A stretch of DNA of 11,542 nt from Flavobacterium psychrophilum (GCA_022730285.1 DZCQ01000044.1:1-11542), one strand, 5' to 3'; shown: positions 1-7,115, counted from the first letter of the stretch. The notes: generated from the letters alone by a model not told the origin. Made by a program: numbers and translations.

Positions 1-65
1 TAGCAATTAAATGGGGTGGTGATTGGAAGTCTAGAGTAGATATGCCTCATTTTGAACTAATATGA
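1..65 (+). CDS. Endolysin, M15 (VanY/L-Ala-D-Glu type) peptidase, C-terminal end only
   Basis: The gene is cut by the left edge of the window; reading codons from base 3 gives the last 20 residues, AIKWGGDWKSRVDMPHFELI, then TGA at 63-65. The W-GGDW followed by D-x-PHFEL is the C-terminal signature of M15 metallopeptidases, a family of zinc enzymes that cleave peptide cross-bridges in peptidoglycan. By family knowledge the histidine of HFE is a zinc ligand. The protein ends immediately after this motif, so it has no C-terminal wall-binding domain. The stop overlaps the start of the next gene (ATGA at 62-65), and the downstream holin-like and spanin genes support a lysis role. The N-terminal part, including the other zinc ligands, is outside the window. 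Confidence 0.8.
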   Translation, partial: AIKWGGDWKSRVDMPHFELI

Positions 66-373
66 CTAAATTTATACAAGAAGCTGTAACCGATAAAGGT
101 GAAACTAGCAGTGCTAGAGCAATCAATATTTTAGGTGCAGTAACAGGCACCATACTTATGCTATATCATGGAATATGGTTAAATACATTAAGTTATGATG
201 TATTAGCTGTATATCTAGGGTACTGTTCAGGAACATATGCGGTAGGTAAATATATCGGAAGGAGATATAATGATGCAGATAATATGGAGTATAATGAAAG
301 ATGTAAAACTACTAGCAATAAGCCTTCTCGTAGTGATATTGATAGCAGGTATGCTGAAGTTGAAGGTGACTGA
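62..373 (+). CDS. Holin-like small membrane protein
   Basis: A 103-residue protein with two hydrophobic segments, roughly residues 20-40 (AINILGAVTG onward) and 44-64 (YDVLAVYLGY onward). A short polar N-terminus (KGETSSAR) precedes them and a charged hydrophilic tail of about 35 residues follows. Size, topology and position between an M15 endolysin and a spanin pair fit a holin, which permeabilises the inner membrane to trigger lysis. The ATG shares ATGA with the endolysin stop. I see no good Shine-Dalgarno sequence just upstream (bases 45-61), so translation is probably coupled to the endolysin by reinitiation. Its last third (270-373) is also read in another frame as the start of the i-spanin. 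Family assignment rests on context and topology, so an accessory lysis membrane protein remains possible. Confidence 0.65.
   Translation: MTKFIQEAVTDKGETSSARAINILGAVTGTILMLYHGIWLNTLSYDVLAVYLGYCSGTYAVGKYIGRRYNDADNMEYNERCKTTSNKPSRSDIDSRYAEVEGD
259..264 (+). promoter_or_regulatory. Shine-Dalgarno deciding the i-spanin start
   Basis: AAGGAG lies five bases before the ATG at 270, inside the holin-like coding sequence. It is the best ribosome site in the lysis region and favours the 270 start. A weaker TGGAG (285-289) lies four bases before an in-frame ATG at 294, so two forms of the i-spanin, differing by eight residues, are possible. Confidence 0.6.
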
Positions 374-644
374 AGCTGAAATAAAAAAGCTGACTCAGGT
401 ACAACATATTAACGAGTTAGAAATAACCACATTAAAAAATCATATAACAGCTATGCAAAAAGCTGATAGGGTTGTTATTGAAACAGTAAAGTGGAAAACT
501 AAAGTAATTGAAAAGAAAGTTGTTAAAGTGGAAAAAGAATATATGCCACAAATACAATACATACATAAAATAGTAAAGGTAAAAGATGAAAACGAAACTG
601 ATTGCATTGCTAGTAATCGTGCTCTCACTGACATCGTGTACTAA
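270..644 (+). CDS. i-spanin (Rz-like inner-membrane spanin subunit)
   Basis: A 124-residue protein with one N-terminal membrane segment (about residues 13-30, LLAISLLVVILIAGM). A long charged helical region follows, with coiled-coil character (about 32-100), and the C-terminus is short and Cys-containing. This is the layout of Rz-type i-spanins: anchored in the inner membrane, spanning the periplasm and contacting the outer-membrane lipoprotein partner to fuse the membranes at the end of lysis. The partner gene overlaps its 3' end in another frame, the classic Rz/Rz1 arrangement. The start at 270 was chosen for its AAGGAG; ATGs at 273 and 294 are alternatives. The first 104 bases overlap the holin-like gene, so the membrane anchor and the hydrophilic holin tail are encoded by the same DNA. 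The sequence is not close to lambda Rz as far as I can see; the call is architectural. Confidence 0.75.
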   Translation: MMQIIWSIMKDVKLLAISLLVVILIAGMLKLKVTEAEIKKLTQVQHINELEITTLKNHITAMQKADRVVIETVKWKTKVIEKKVVKVEKEYMPQIQYIHKIVKVKDENETDCIASNRALTDIVY

Positions 645-837
645 TAAACAATGTCCACAATGTGAGCCAGTAGTAAAATATATGAAACCATCTATACCAA
701 AAATAACTGAAGCTAAAATTGAACAATGTAGATTTGATAGCATACTAGACAATACAAAATGCGTGTTACTTAACTATTTTGAAATGAAAGCTGAAAGAGA
801 TAAATTGCGAATAGCTATAGATGAAATGATTGACTAA
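586..837 (+). CDS. o-spanin (Rz1-like outer-membrane lipoprotein)
   Basis: An 83-residue protein starting with a lipoprotein signal peptide: MKTK, a hydrophobic core, then the lipobox L-T-S-C with Cys18 as the expected lipidation site and Thr at +2, which fits outer-membrane sorting. The mature part is about 65 residues, contains several cysteines and a short PSIPK stretch, and ends in a charged helix. It starts inside the i-spanin gene, 59 bases before that gene's stop, in a different frame, as Rz1 genes do relative to Rz. AAAGG at 575-579 gives a plausible ribosome site. The expected role is partner of the i-spanin in disrupting the outer membrane. It is longer than lambda Rz1 and not strongly proline-rich. 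The lipobox and overlap make the call fairly secure. Confidence 0.78.
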   Translation: MKTKLIALLVIVLSLTSCTNKQCPQCEPVVKYMKPSIPKITEAKIEQCRFDSILDNTKCVLLNYFEMKAERDKLRIAIDEMID

Positions 838-838
838 G

Positions 839-866
839 TTAAGATTAATTAAGTAGCTGATACAAT
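839..866 (+). promoter_or_regulatory. Possible sigma70-type promoter before the portal gene
   Basis: TTAAGA at 839-844 (four of six to TTGACA), a 16-base spacer and TACAAT at 861-866 (five of six to TATAAT), preceded by TGA to give an extended -10. It sits in the 60-base gap between lysis and portal genes, about 30 bases before the portal start. Such matches are common by chance in AT-rich DNA, so this is tentative. Confidence 0.3.
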
Positions 867-897
867 AGCTTGTTAAACTAATAAACATAGGATAGTA

Positions 898-3030
898 ATG
901 AAACAAAAACTAGATAAAGCCACTACAAAGTTAACATCATGGGCTAATGAGCCTACGTTCCAAGACTTGAAGAACGATCTAGAAGCGTCGTCAGGATTTC
1001 TAGAAGCTTACAGAACTAAACTAATGGAATATGAAGAACTAAGAGAGGGTGGTACAAAAATTACACCAAGACCTGGTAAATCAATTAGTCGACCAAAACT
1101 AATACGAAAAAATAATGAATGGAAATATCCTGCATTAGAAGATCCATTCTTAAGTACTGATGATATGTTCGATGTACTGCCAGCTACATGGGAAGACGTA
1201 AAATCTGCTGAACAAAATCAATTATTATTAAACTATCAATGGGCAGCTAAAGTACCAAGAATAAAACTAGTAAATGACATAGTACGGTTTTTAGTGGATG
1301 AAGGTACAGTAATAGTCAAAACAGGCTGGGAAGTTGAAGAAAAAATGGTACTGGTTGACCAAGAACAACCCATATATGGTAGTGCTGAAGAGTCCTATCA
1401 ACTAATGCAACAACTGGTTGCTAATGGATCAATGAGTCAAGAAGAATATATTGCAAGAATTGATGCTGGTGAACCTATGCAAATCGGCACAGAAATAATA
1501 CAAGTTGAAGTACCAAAAATAATAAAAAATCAACCAAAATATGAAGTAATAAATAATGCTAATATAGTAATAGATCCAACATGTGAAGGGATCATACAAA
1601 ATGCCAATTTCATTATACATGAGTATGTAACAAATATAGCAACATTAAAAAAAGAAGAATATATAGTAGATGACGAAACTAAAGAAGTCAAAGGTGTATA
1701 TCAAAATTTAGATAGATTAAAAAATGAAGATGGAACTATAATATGGGATGAGCATAAAAGCGATGCATATAATGAATTTAAATTTACTGATAAAGCTAGA
1801 AAAAAACTAACTGCATATGATTATTGGGGTTACTGGGATATAAATGGAGATAGTGTGTTAGTACCAATAGTAGCTACATGGGTTGGTAATGTGCTAATTA
1901 GATTAGAGGAAAACCCACTACCACATAAAAGATTACCATTTAGCTTAGCTACATATATGCCAATTAAAAAAGAAGTTATGGGTGAACCAGATGCTGAACT
2001 ATTAAAAGAAAATCAAGAATCTGTTGGTAAATTGACAAGAGCTGCACATGACATAACAAGTGAACAAGCAATTGGACAAGAATTTATAGATGAAACATTT
2101 TTTACATCGGATTCAATGAAACAACAATATTATAAAGGTAATACTGTATTTTACAGAACTGGTATGGATCCACAAAGGGCAATATACAGAAAGTCAATAG
2201 ACCCAGTACCACAAACTGTATTTAGTATGATACAGTGGCAACAAGCTGAAGCTGAAGCACTGACTGGAACTAAAGCATTCAGTGGAGGAATTAGTGGAGC
2301 TGCACTAGGTGAAACTGGTGCACAAGTACGATCTGCATTAGATGCAACTAGTAAAAGAGAGTTAAGTATATTACGAAGATTAAGTGAGTTATTTAAAGAT
2401 ATAGCTGCATTAACCATTGCTATGAATCAAGCATATTTAAGTGAAGAAGAAGTGGTACGAGTTACAAATGAAGAATTTGTAGCTGTAAGAAGAGATGACT
2501 TAATTGGAGAATTTGATTTACGAGTTAATGTAAGCACACCAGAAAAAGATGAAGACACTGCTAATAAGTTAAGTGTATTGTTACAAACAAATGCTGCTAA
2601 TATGGATCCAAAAGAGGCTAGAATGCTGCGAGCTGCAATTGCTAAGTTATGGAAACAACCTGCAATAGCAAAATCACTAGAAGCATATGAACCACAACCA
2701 GATCCTATACAACAAGAAATACAACAACTACAATTACAAAAAGCTAAATTAGAGTTACTCGAAATACAAAAACGAATTGAAGAAATGGATTCAAGAATAA
2801 TAGAAAGAGTAAGTAGAGCTGACGAGAATTTACAAGCAGATACAATGGTAAAACAGGCAAGGGCAGAGGAAAGTGTAGCAAGAGCTGCGCTATACAAAGA
2901 ACAAGCAGATGATTTGGCAATGAGATTTGTGAAAGAAACAACAGGTCAAAATAGGGTTGAACTTGAACGAGATAAAGAATTTGATGCTGCTGTAGAGATA
3001 GCAAAAAAAGCTTCATCTAAGGTTAATTAA
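898..3030 (+). CDS. Portal protein
   Basis: A 710-residue protein that I recognise as a large podovirus-type (P22/N4-style) portal, the dodecameric ring at the unique capsid vertex through which DNA is packaged and ejected. The N-terminal third carries the family-style stretch RKNNEWKYPALEDPFLS, then a run around LLNYQWAAKVPRIKLVNDIVRF and DEGTVIVKTGWE (about residues 80-145). The middle is a mixed fold with a conserved-looking VPIVATWVGN / PFSLATYMP section (about 320-355) and a GETGAQVRSALDATSKREL helix (about 470-490). From about residue 599 the protein becomes Gln/Glu/Lys/Arg-rich and helical, resembling the C-terminal coiled barrel of long portals. AGGA at 889-892 lies five bases before the ATG. 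The scaffold and coat genes downstream support the assignment. Arginine codons include both CGA and AGA, unlike the coat gene. Confidence 0.9.
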   Translation: MKQKLDKATTKLTSWANEPTFQDLKNDLEASSGFLEAYRTKLMEYEELREGGTKITPRPGKSISRPKLIRKNNEWKYPALEDPFLSTDDMFDVLPATWEDVKSAEQNQLLLNYQWAAKVPRIKLVNDIVRFLVDEGTVIVKTGWEVEEKMVLVDQEQPIYGSAEESYQLMQQLVANGSMSQEEYIARIDAGEPMQIGTEIIQVEVPKIIKNQPKYEVINNANIVIDPTCEGIIQNANFIIHEYVTNIATLKKEEYIVDDETKEVKGVYQNLDRLKNEDGTIIWDEHKSDAYNEFKFTDKARKKLTAYDYWGYWDINGDSVLVPIVATWVGNVLIRLEENPLPHKRLPFSLATYMPIKKEVMGEPDAELLKENQESVGKLTRAAHDITSEQAIGQEFIDETFFTSDSMKQQYYKGNTVFYRTGMDPQRAIYRKSIDPVPQTVFSMIQWQQAEAEALTGTKAFSGGISGAALGETGAQVRSALDATSKRELSILRRLSELFKDIAALTIAMNQAYLSEEEVVRVTNEEFVAVRRDDLIGEFDLRVNVSTPEKDEDTANKLSVLLQTNAANMDPKEARMLRAAIAKLWKQPAIAKSLEAYEPQPDPIQQEIQQLQLQKAKLELLEIQKRIEEMDSRIIERVSRADENLQADTMVKQARAEESVARAALYKEQADDLAMRFVKETTGQNRVELERDKEFDAAVEIAKKASSKVN

Positions 3031-3058
3031 TATACAATAGTAAAAAATAGGAGAATTT

Positions 3059-3388
3059 ATGTTAAAAGCACTTACATACGCAAATTTAGATAATCAAAAA
3101 GCAGAAGAACAAATTAATGTGGTTAAAAATGCTGTGTTACAAGATTACATACAAGATTATGTTGCAAGAAAAACGGCTTCACAAGGATTGGGAAATCCTC
3201 AAGTTGCAGCAGAGCAACAAGATCCTGTCATTGCTTATAGTAAACAAGCAATTGATGCTGTACTGGCAAATAAAGTCGACCCACGAGTAGTATTTGCCGA
3301 TGAAAATGTACTACCAGAATATAAAGAAATGTTGCAAGAGCTACTTAGGCAACAACAAACACAAGCTGGATTAGGACAAATAGCATAA
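3059..3388 (+). CDS. Unknown small protein between portal and scaffold
   Basis: A 109-residue, probably alpha-helical and soluble protein, rich in Gln and Ala, with no signal peptide or membrane segment. A strong AGGAG (3049-3053) precedes the ATG by five bases, and the gene follows the portal after 28 bases. It ends in a Gln-rich tail (LRQQQTQAGLGQIA). I do not recognise a named family. Its place in the portal-scaffold-coat block, its composition and the good ribosome site make it a real gene. An assembly factor or minor virion component is possible, but only position suggests it. Confidence 0.7.
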   Translation: MLKALTYANLDNQKAEEQINVVKNAVLQDYIQDYVARKTASQGLGNPQVAAEQQDPVIAYSKQAIDAVLANKVDPRVVFADENVLPEYKEMLQELLRQQQTQAGLGQIA

Positions 3389-3446
3389 TAGCCGACCAGA
3401 TAGGAAGTCGTTAAAAGCTGTAAATAAAACACTAAGGATTAATGCA

Positions 3447-3821
3447 ATGAGTGAAATACTTAACATTGACGAGAAAATTACATCAATAGATGCAACAATA
3501 GAGTTGCAAAATTGGTATATTCAAAGAGCAGAGGCATTAGAAAGACTCAAACAAAATGAGGATTTTCAATTGGTAATAACTGAAGGACTTATAGATGTAG
3601 AGGCTGATAGAGTATACACATTACTATTATCACCAAGAACAACTAAATTAGAAGACAAAGAAAGTTATTTACATCAATTAGAAACCATCAAAGATTTGCT
3701 TCGATACATTGGTACTGACAGCTATAAAGGCACTGTTGCAATATTAGGACAAAATGCTAAAGGGATTATCGATGAAGAGATGAGACTAAAACAGCAAATA
3801 CTAGAAGGCAGGGGTGAGTAA
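3447..3821 (+). CDS. Conserved-style helical phage protein upstream of scaffold
   Basis: A 124-residue, largely alpha-helical protein with no membrane segment. The pattern ALERLKQNEDFQLVITEGL near residue 28, then VEADRVYTLL, and a later helical pair ending IIDEEMRLKQQILEGRG, resembles small proteins often found between portal and scaffold genes in podovirus-type phages; I cannot name a function for them. AAGGA at 3434-3438 lies eight bases before the ATG. The stop is one base before the preferred scaffold start, so the two are likely translationally coupled. The 58-base gap before it shows only a weak four-pair inverted repeat. A packaging or assembly helper is plausible, but this rests on position. 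Confidence 0.7.
   Translation: MSEILNIDEKITSIDATIELQNWYIQRAEALERLKQNEDFQLVITEGLIDVEADRVYTLLLSPRTTKLEDKESYLHQLETIKDLLRYIGTDSYKGTVAILGQNAKGIIDEEMRLKQQILEGRGE
3811..3817 (+). promoter_or_regulatory. Shine-Dalgarno deciding the scaffold start
   Basis: GGGGTGA, one mismatch from the anti-SD complement GAGGTGA, lies five bases before the ATG at 3823. A longer reading from GTG at 3814 would place the start codon inside this site and overlap the upstream gene by eight bases. The ATG is therefore preferred. Confidence 0.6.
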
Positions 3822-3822
3822 T

Positions 3823-4977
3823 ATGACTGTAAAAGAACAAATGGAAGCTATGCTAGCTGGTGTACATGAGGATGTAGTAGAAGAAAGTGTTGAAGAAGAA
3901 GCAGTAGAAAATAGTACTACTGATACAGCAGACGTTGAGGACACAGACCAAGAAGAAGCGGTAACTGAAGAAACTGAAACAGAAGAAGAGAATGACGATT
4001 CAATTCCGGAAACTGAAGATGAAGTTACTGATACTGAGGAAGAAAACGCTCAAGAAGCTGTCAATGACGATAAGTCAGAAAATACTATAGCAGAAGAACC
4101 TAATTATAAGGAATTCTACGAAAAAGTTGCTTTAGCTAAATTTACAGCTAATGGTAGAGAAGTTGAAGGATTTAAAGATCCTGCTGACTTGATTCGAGCG
4201 CAACAAATGTTGCACGGCTATAGTGATAAAATGAAAGTGTTCAAAGAGTACAAAAAATTTATTAAGCCACTGGAAGAAAGAAATCTGATGAATGACCCAG
4301 ACAAGTTTAACTTTGCAATGAGTTTACTTGATGGTGACACAGAAGCGATTAAAAAAGTTATTAAGGATAAAGGGATAGATCCGTTAGAATTAGATTTAGA
4401 AGACATACAATATGTTACTAAAAATACTCTAGCTACTGATACTCAAATACTCCTTGATGATGTATCGACACAAGCAAGAAACTTAGGAATTGAAAGTAGA
4501 TTTCATCAAGTATTGACTAAAGACTTTGATGATGCAAGTTTACAAGAGTTCCTAGAAAACCCTGCAGTACGAGCAGACCTATTACGTCATTTACAAGACG
4601 GTTCATATGATATTGTGCAAAACGAAATCAGAACAATGGAAATGCTAGATGCACATGGGGAATTGGATAAATATAGCACTGTTGATAAGTACAGATTAGC
4701 GGTAAAAAGGCTACAAGCACAACAACCGACAGTAGCTAAACCAACAGTTAATGCACAAAAAGTAGAGGCAGAAAAAGCCCGAATTAAGGATGATCGAACT
4801 GCTGCAGAATTCAAGAAAAAAGCTGAGGCAAAAGAAAAAGAGGTTGCCGAGCAAAGAAAAAAAGCTGCATCAGTTAGTACACAAAAAGCGGTGAAGAAAG
4901 CTCCTGAAGTGGTCAAACCAGAATCATTAAAAGGTGATGATTTCAGAAATTACTTCAAAAATATGATGATGCAATAA
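3823..4977 (+). CDS. Capsid scaffolding protein
   Basis: A 384-residue protein (from ATG 3823) immediately before the coat gene. The first dozen residues are followed by a very acidic, low-complexity stretch of Glu, Asp and Thr (about residues 15-90). A folded helical domain follows, with EVEGFKDPADLIRAQQM, GYSDKMKVFKEYKKFIKPLE and LMNDPDKFNFAMSLLDGD (about 105-175), an arrangement I know from scaffold-type proteins of N4-like and related phages. The C-terminal 90 residues are Lys/Ala/Glu-rich and helical, ending FRNYFKNMMMQ. A basic C-terminus fits the coat-binding end of scaffolds. The protein would act inside the procapsid as an assembly core and then be expelled or cleaved. No protease motif is visible, so any processing must come from elsewhere. 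Confidence 0.85.
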   Translation: MTVKEQMEAMLAGVHEDVVEESVEEEAVENSTTDTADVEDTDQEEAVTEETETEEENDDSIPETEDEVTDTEEENAQEAVNDDKSENTIAEEPNYKEFYEKVALAKFTANGREVEGFKDPADLIRAQQMLHGYSDKMKVFKEYKKFIKPLEERNLMNDPDKFNFAMSLLDGDTEAIKKVIKDKGIDPLELDLEDIQYVTKNTLATDTQILLDDVSTQARNLGIESRFHQVLTKDFDDASLQEFLENPAVRADLLRHLQDGSYDIVQNEIRTMEMLDAHGELDKYSTVDKYRLAVKRLQAQQPTVAKPTVNAQKVEAEKARIKDDRTAAEFKKKAEAKEKEVAEQRKKAASVSTQKAVKKAPEVVKPESLKGDDFRNYFKNMMMQ

Positions 4978-4991
4978 AATAGGAGCATAAA

Positions 4992-6389
4992 ATGAGTAAT
5001 CTAGTAGGAAAATTTAATACAGGTGGAGTAACATCTTCAACAATTGATAGACAGTTTACAGAGGAATTTGTAACAACTGCAGTGGTAGAAATGCCAAAAA
5101 GAAAAAAAGTATTTGGTGTAAGAGCTGATAGATACACAATGCCAAAAAATAGTGGTGATAAATTATCAAGAGAAGTTTCATACGGTATGCTTGATAAAAG
5201 AGTATTAGTTGATGGTGGTGTTGATGCAACTACTGCTACAATTATGAGAGATGTATGGTATAGAGTACCAGCAGGTTCAAAAGATATCACAACTGCTACA
5301 GCAATTTATGATACAAAAGATTATTATGCAACAGGCACATATGCAACATGGGAATTAGCTAGAGCTGCTGCAAAACTTGCAGCAACAACTGGACTACCTT
5401 CAGATCAAGTAGCTATGTCAGGTTCAGGCGGAATGTTTAATGGTGAAGCAAGTTATGCTGCATCAACTAATGCAATTGGTGTATTACCAGAAGAAGGTGG
5501 AGTTGTTAACCTATTAACACATAATAGTAAAATGGTTACTGCTAATATCACATTCCATGGTTATGGACATAAGTTTTCTATGAGATCAGTTGAACTAGAT
5601 TCAAGAAAAGGGTTAATTGCTAGAAAAATCCAATATATGGCTGATGCAATTAGTGATTTAAAAGAAATGCAAATTAGAAAAGACTTAGTTGCTGCTTCAC
5701 ATGTAAACTCAATTATTTGTAATGCTGCTGTTAATCCTGATACTGATTTAGCATCAGAAATTGATGGATCAGATATACTTACATATACTGCTTTAGAAGC
5801 CTTAGAGCAATACTTGCTAAACAATGATGTACCAATGGATACTGAAATTCTAACAGGTACAAACTTGATTGATACTAAAGTTGTAAGTGATGCATGGGTT
5901 ATGTATGTAAATACTAAAGTAATCCCAACATTAAGAGCTATGAAAGGCCCAGGTGGTGTACTAGTATTTGCTCCAAAAGAACAATATGCTGCTGGTACTG
6001 AGTTACTAGATAACGAAATTGGTAAAATTGGATCATTTAGATTTGTATCTGTACTTGATTTAGAAGTTGAATACGGTGCAGGACTTGCAGTTGCAGATGG
6101 TAATGATAGTGCTACAGCTGCACAACAAGCTGCTGCTTATAAAACTAATGGAAAATATGATGTATTTACAGCAATGGTAATTGGTGATGATTCATTCTCA
6201 ATTACAGGATTTGGCTCAAATAATACAAGTGCTAAATATATTCCACCAGTTGCTGATGTACATAATGATATGCATGGGCAAATGGCTGGTATCGCTGCTA
6301 ATTGGAGTTATGGTTTCCTTAACTATAGACCAGAAAGAATCTGTTCATTAAGATTTGCATGCAGTAAAAATCCAGGACTATATGTATAA
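4992..6389 (+). CDS. Major capsid protein, N4-gp56 style
   Basis: A 465-residue protein directly after the scaffold, with AGGAG six bases before the ATG. The region RYTMPKNSGDKLSREVSY then LDKRVLVDGGVDA (about residues 47-77) matches the N-terminal pattern of N4-gp56-type coat proteins. A later stretch around ITFHGYGHKFSMRSVELDS and the long helix LIARKIQYMADAISDLKEMQ (about 185-230) corresponds to the HK97-fold E-loop/spine region by inference. A Gly/Ser-rich insertion (about 137-170) separates them. All 18 or so arginine codons I read are AGA, whereas the portal also uses CGA; this suggests selection for high expression. A hairpin follows the gene. The residues near the C-terminus (NYRPERICSLRFAC) are typical of a beta strand packing into the P domain. 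The family could be checked by structure comparison. Confidence 0.87.
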   Translation: MSNLVGKFNTGGVTSSTIDRQFTEEFVTTAVVEMPKRKKVFGVRADRYTMPKNSGDKLSREVSYGMLDKRVLVDGGVDATTATIMRDVWYRVPAGSKDITTATAIYDTKDYYATGTYATWELARAAAKLAATTGLPSDQVAMSGSGGMFNGEASYAASTNAIGVLPEEGGVVNLLTHNSKMVTANITFHGYGHKFSMRSVELDSRKGLIARKIQYMADAISDLKEMQIRKDLVAASHVNSIICNAAVNPDTDLASEIDGSDILTYTALEALEQYLLNNDVPMDTEILTGTNLIDTKVVSDAWVMYVNTKVIPTLRAMKGPGGVLVFAPKEQYAAGTELLDNEIGKIGSFRFVSVLDLEVEYGAGLAVADGNDSATAAQQAAAYKTNGKYDVFTAMVIGDDSFSITGFGSNNTSAKYIPPVADVHNDMHGQMAGIAANWSYGFLNYRPERICSLRFACSKNPGLYV

Positions 6390-6393
6390 TACG

Positions 6394-6419
6394 ATTAGCT
6401 AACCGTAAGGTTGGCTAAT
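6394..6419 (+). terminator. Strong hairpin after the coat gene, without a U tract
   Basis: ATTAGCTAACC (6394-6404) pairs with GGTTGGCTAAT (6409-6419): eleven pairs, one of them G-U, closed by a GUAA (GNRA-type) tetraloop. It begins a few bases after the coat stop. The bases that follow (GTATAATATACC) are not a U tract, so this may be a weak or factor-dependent terminator, a processing site or a 3' stabiliser of the coat mRNA. Confidence 0.5.
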
Positions 6420-6441
6420 GTATAATATACCAATGAAATGT

Positions 6442-6460
6442 GATGGGTAAAATGCCTATC
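6442..6460 (+). other. Second, weaker hairpin in the post-coat gap
   Basis: GATGGGT (6442-6448) can pair with GCCTATC (6454-6460) around AAAAT, seven pairs of which two are G-U. It lies in the 117-base gap between the coat gene and the next gene, which holds nothing else that I can identify apart from the ribosome site AAGGA at 6495-6499. Confidence 0.25.
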
Positions 6461-6506
6461 AACAATTAATAGCAATGACTAAAGTTAACTATATAAGGAA
6501 AAGAAA

Positions 6507-7109
6507 ATGGCAAAAACCTTTGCACAAATGAATAAAGCGGAACTGATAGCAGCAGCTACAAGTTTGAAGTTGGTAGATGAAGTAAAAAACTCAGCTAAAG
6601 ATGTGGATAATATCACTAATGCTGAATACGTAACAGTATTAGAAGCATATAAGGCTAAACAAGATGAGGTGAATGCTGATACTAAACAAGAATTAGAAAA
6701 AGTTAATACTACAGCAATTTCTAAAAGTGTAGAAGCTGGTAGAACAGTAGATGCATTTGAAAGAGCTAAACTTAAACAAGTAATGTATAAGTATATCGTA
6801 ACTGATCATCAAACAAGAGTAGTAATTGATGAAGATGCTGATAATAGAGTATTTCCTATTGGATACGGTAATTTGAACTCAGGTCCGAAAGTATGGAATG
6901 TACAACTACATGGCAGACCACAAGGGTTGCCTTATAGTGTAGCTAAGAGACTAGAAGAAGTACACATGACAGTACAAAATAATGATGCTGATGGTAAACC
7001 AGTAGTGAAATCTCAACCAAGATTTAGAGTTACTATGGTAGAAGGATACACCCAAGATGAAATTGATGCATTAAAAAAATCACAAAATACTAGAGTATTT
7101 GCAAATTAG
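6507..7109 (+). CDS. Unknown, probably head- or neck-associated protein
   Basis: A 200-residue soluble protein of two parts. Residues 1-55 are helical (NKAELIAAATSLKL, then TNAEYVTVLEAYKAKQDEV), reminiscent of small helix-loop-helix or SAP/HeH-like segments. After a charged linker comes a compact mixed domain (about 95-200) with YIVTDHQTRVVIDEDADN, PIGYGN and LHGRPQGLP, ending in a helical EGYTQDEIDALKKS. The gene follows the coat gene after a 117-base hairpin-containing gap and has AAGGA seven bases before its ATG. I recognise the general look of proteins coded just after the coat gene in podovirus-type phages but cannot name a function. Candidate roles are head decoration or head completion, with position the only support. 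Confidence 0.7.
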   Translation: MAKTFAQMNKAELIAAATSLKLVDEVKNSAKDVDNITNAEYVTVLEAYKAKQDEVNADTKQELEKVNTTAISKSVEAGRTVDAFERAKLKQVMYKYIVTDHQTRVVIDEDADNRVFPIGYGNLNSGPKVWNVQLHGRPQGLPYSVAKRLEEVHMTVQNNDADGKPVVKSQPRFRVTMVEGYTQDEIDALKKSQNTRVFAN

Positions 7110-7115
7110 TTTAGT

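Noticed and set aside
2246..2260. Short tandem GAAGCT-type repeat in the portal gene
   Set aside because: It is two to three copies encoding EAEAEA in a helix, ordinary coding sequence.
3389..3446. Inverted repeat CGAC...GTCG in the gap after the 109-residue gene
   Set aside because: It has only four pairs around a ten-base loop, too weak to call a terminator or regulator.
3442..3450. Two-codon minigene ATG CAA TGA overlapping the start of the 124-residue gene
   Set aside because: It is only three bases from the ribosome site, a poor spacing, while ATG 3447 has a better one. It is easily a chance arrangement.
3814..3822. GTG start at 3814 for the scaffold gene
   Set aside because: The start codon would fall inside the best ribosome site. 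ATG 3823 has proper spacing and leaves the genes abutting.
6421..6426. TATAAT directly after the post-coat hairpin, as a promoter -10
   Set aside because: There is no acceptable -35 at 15-19 bases upstream, and the TG before it is not at the extended -10 spacing. TATAAT is frequent in this AT-rich sequence.
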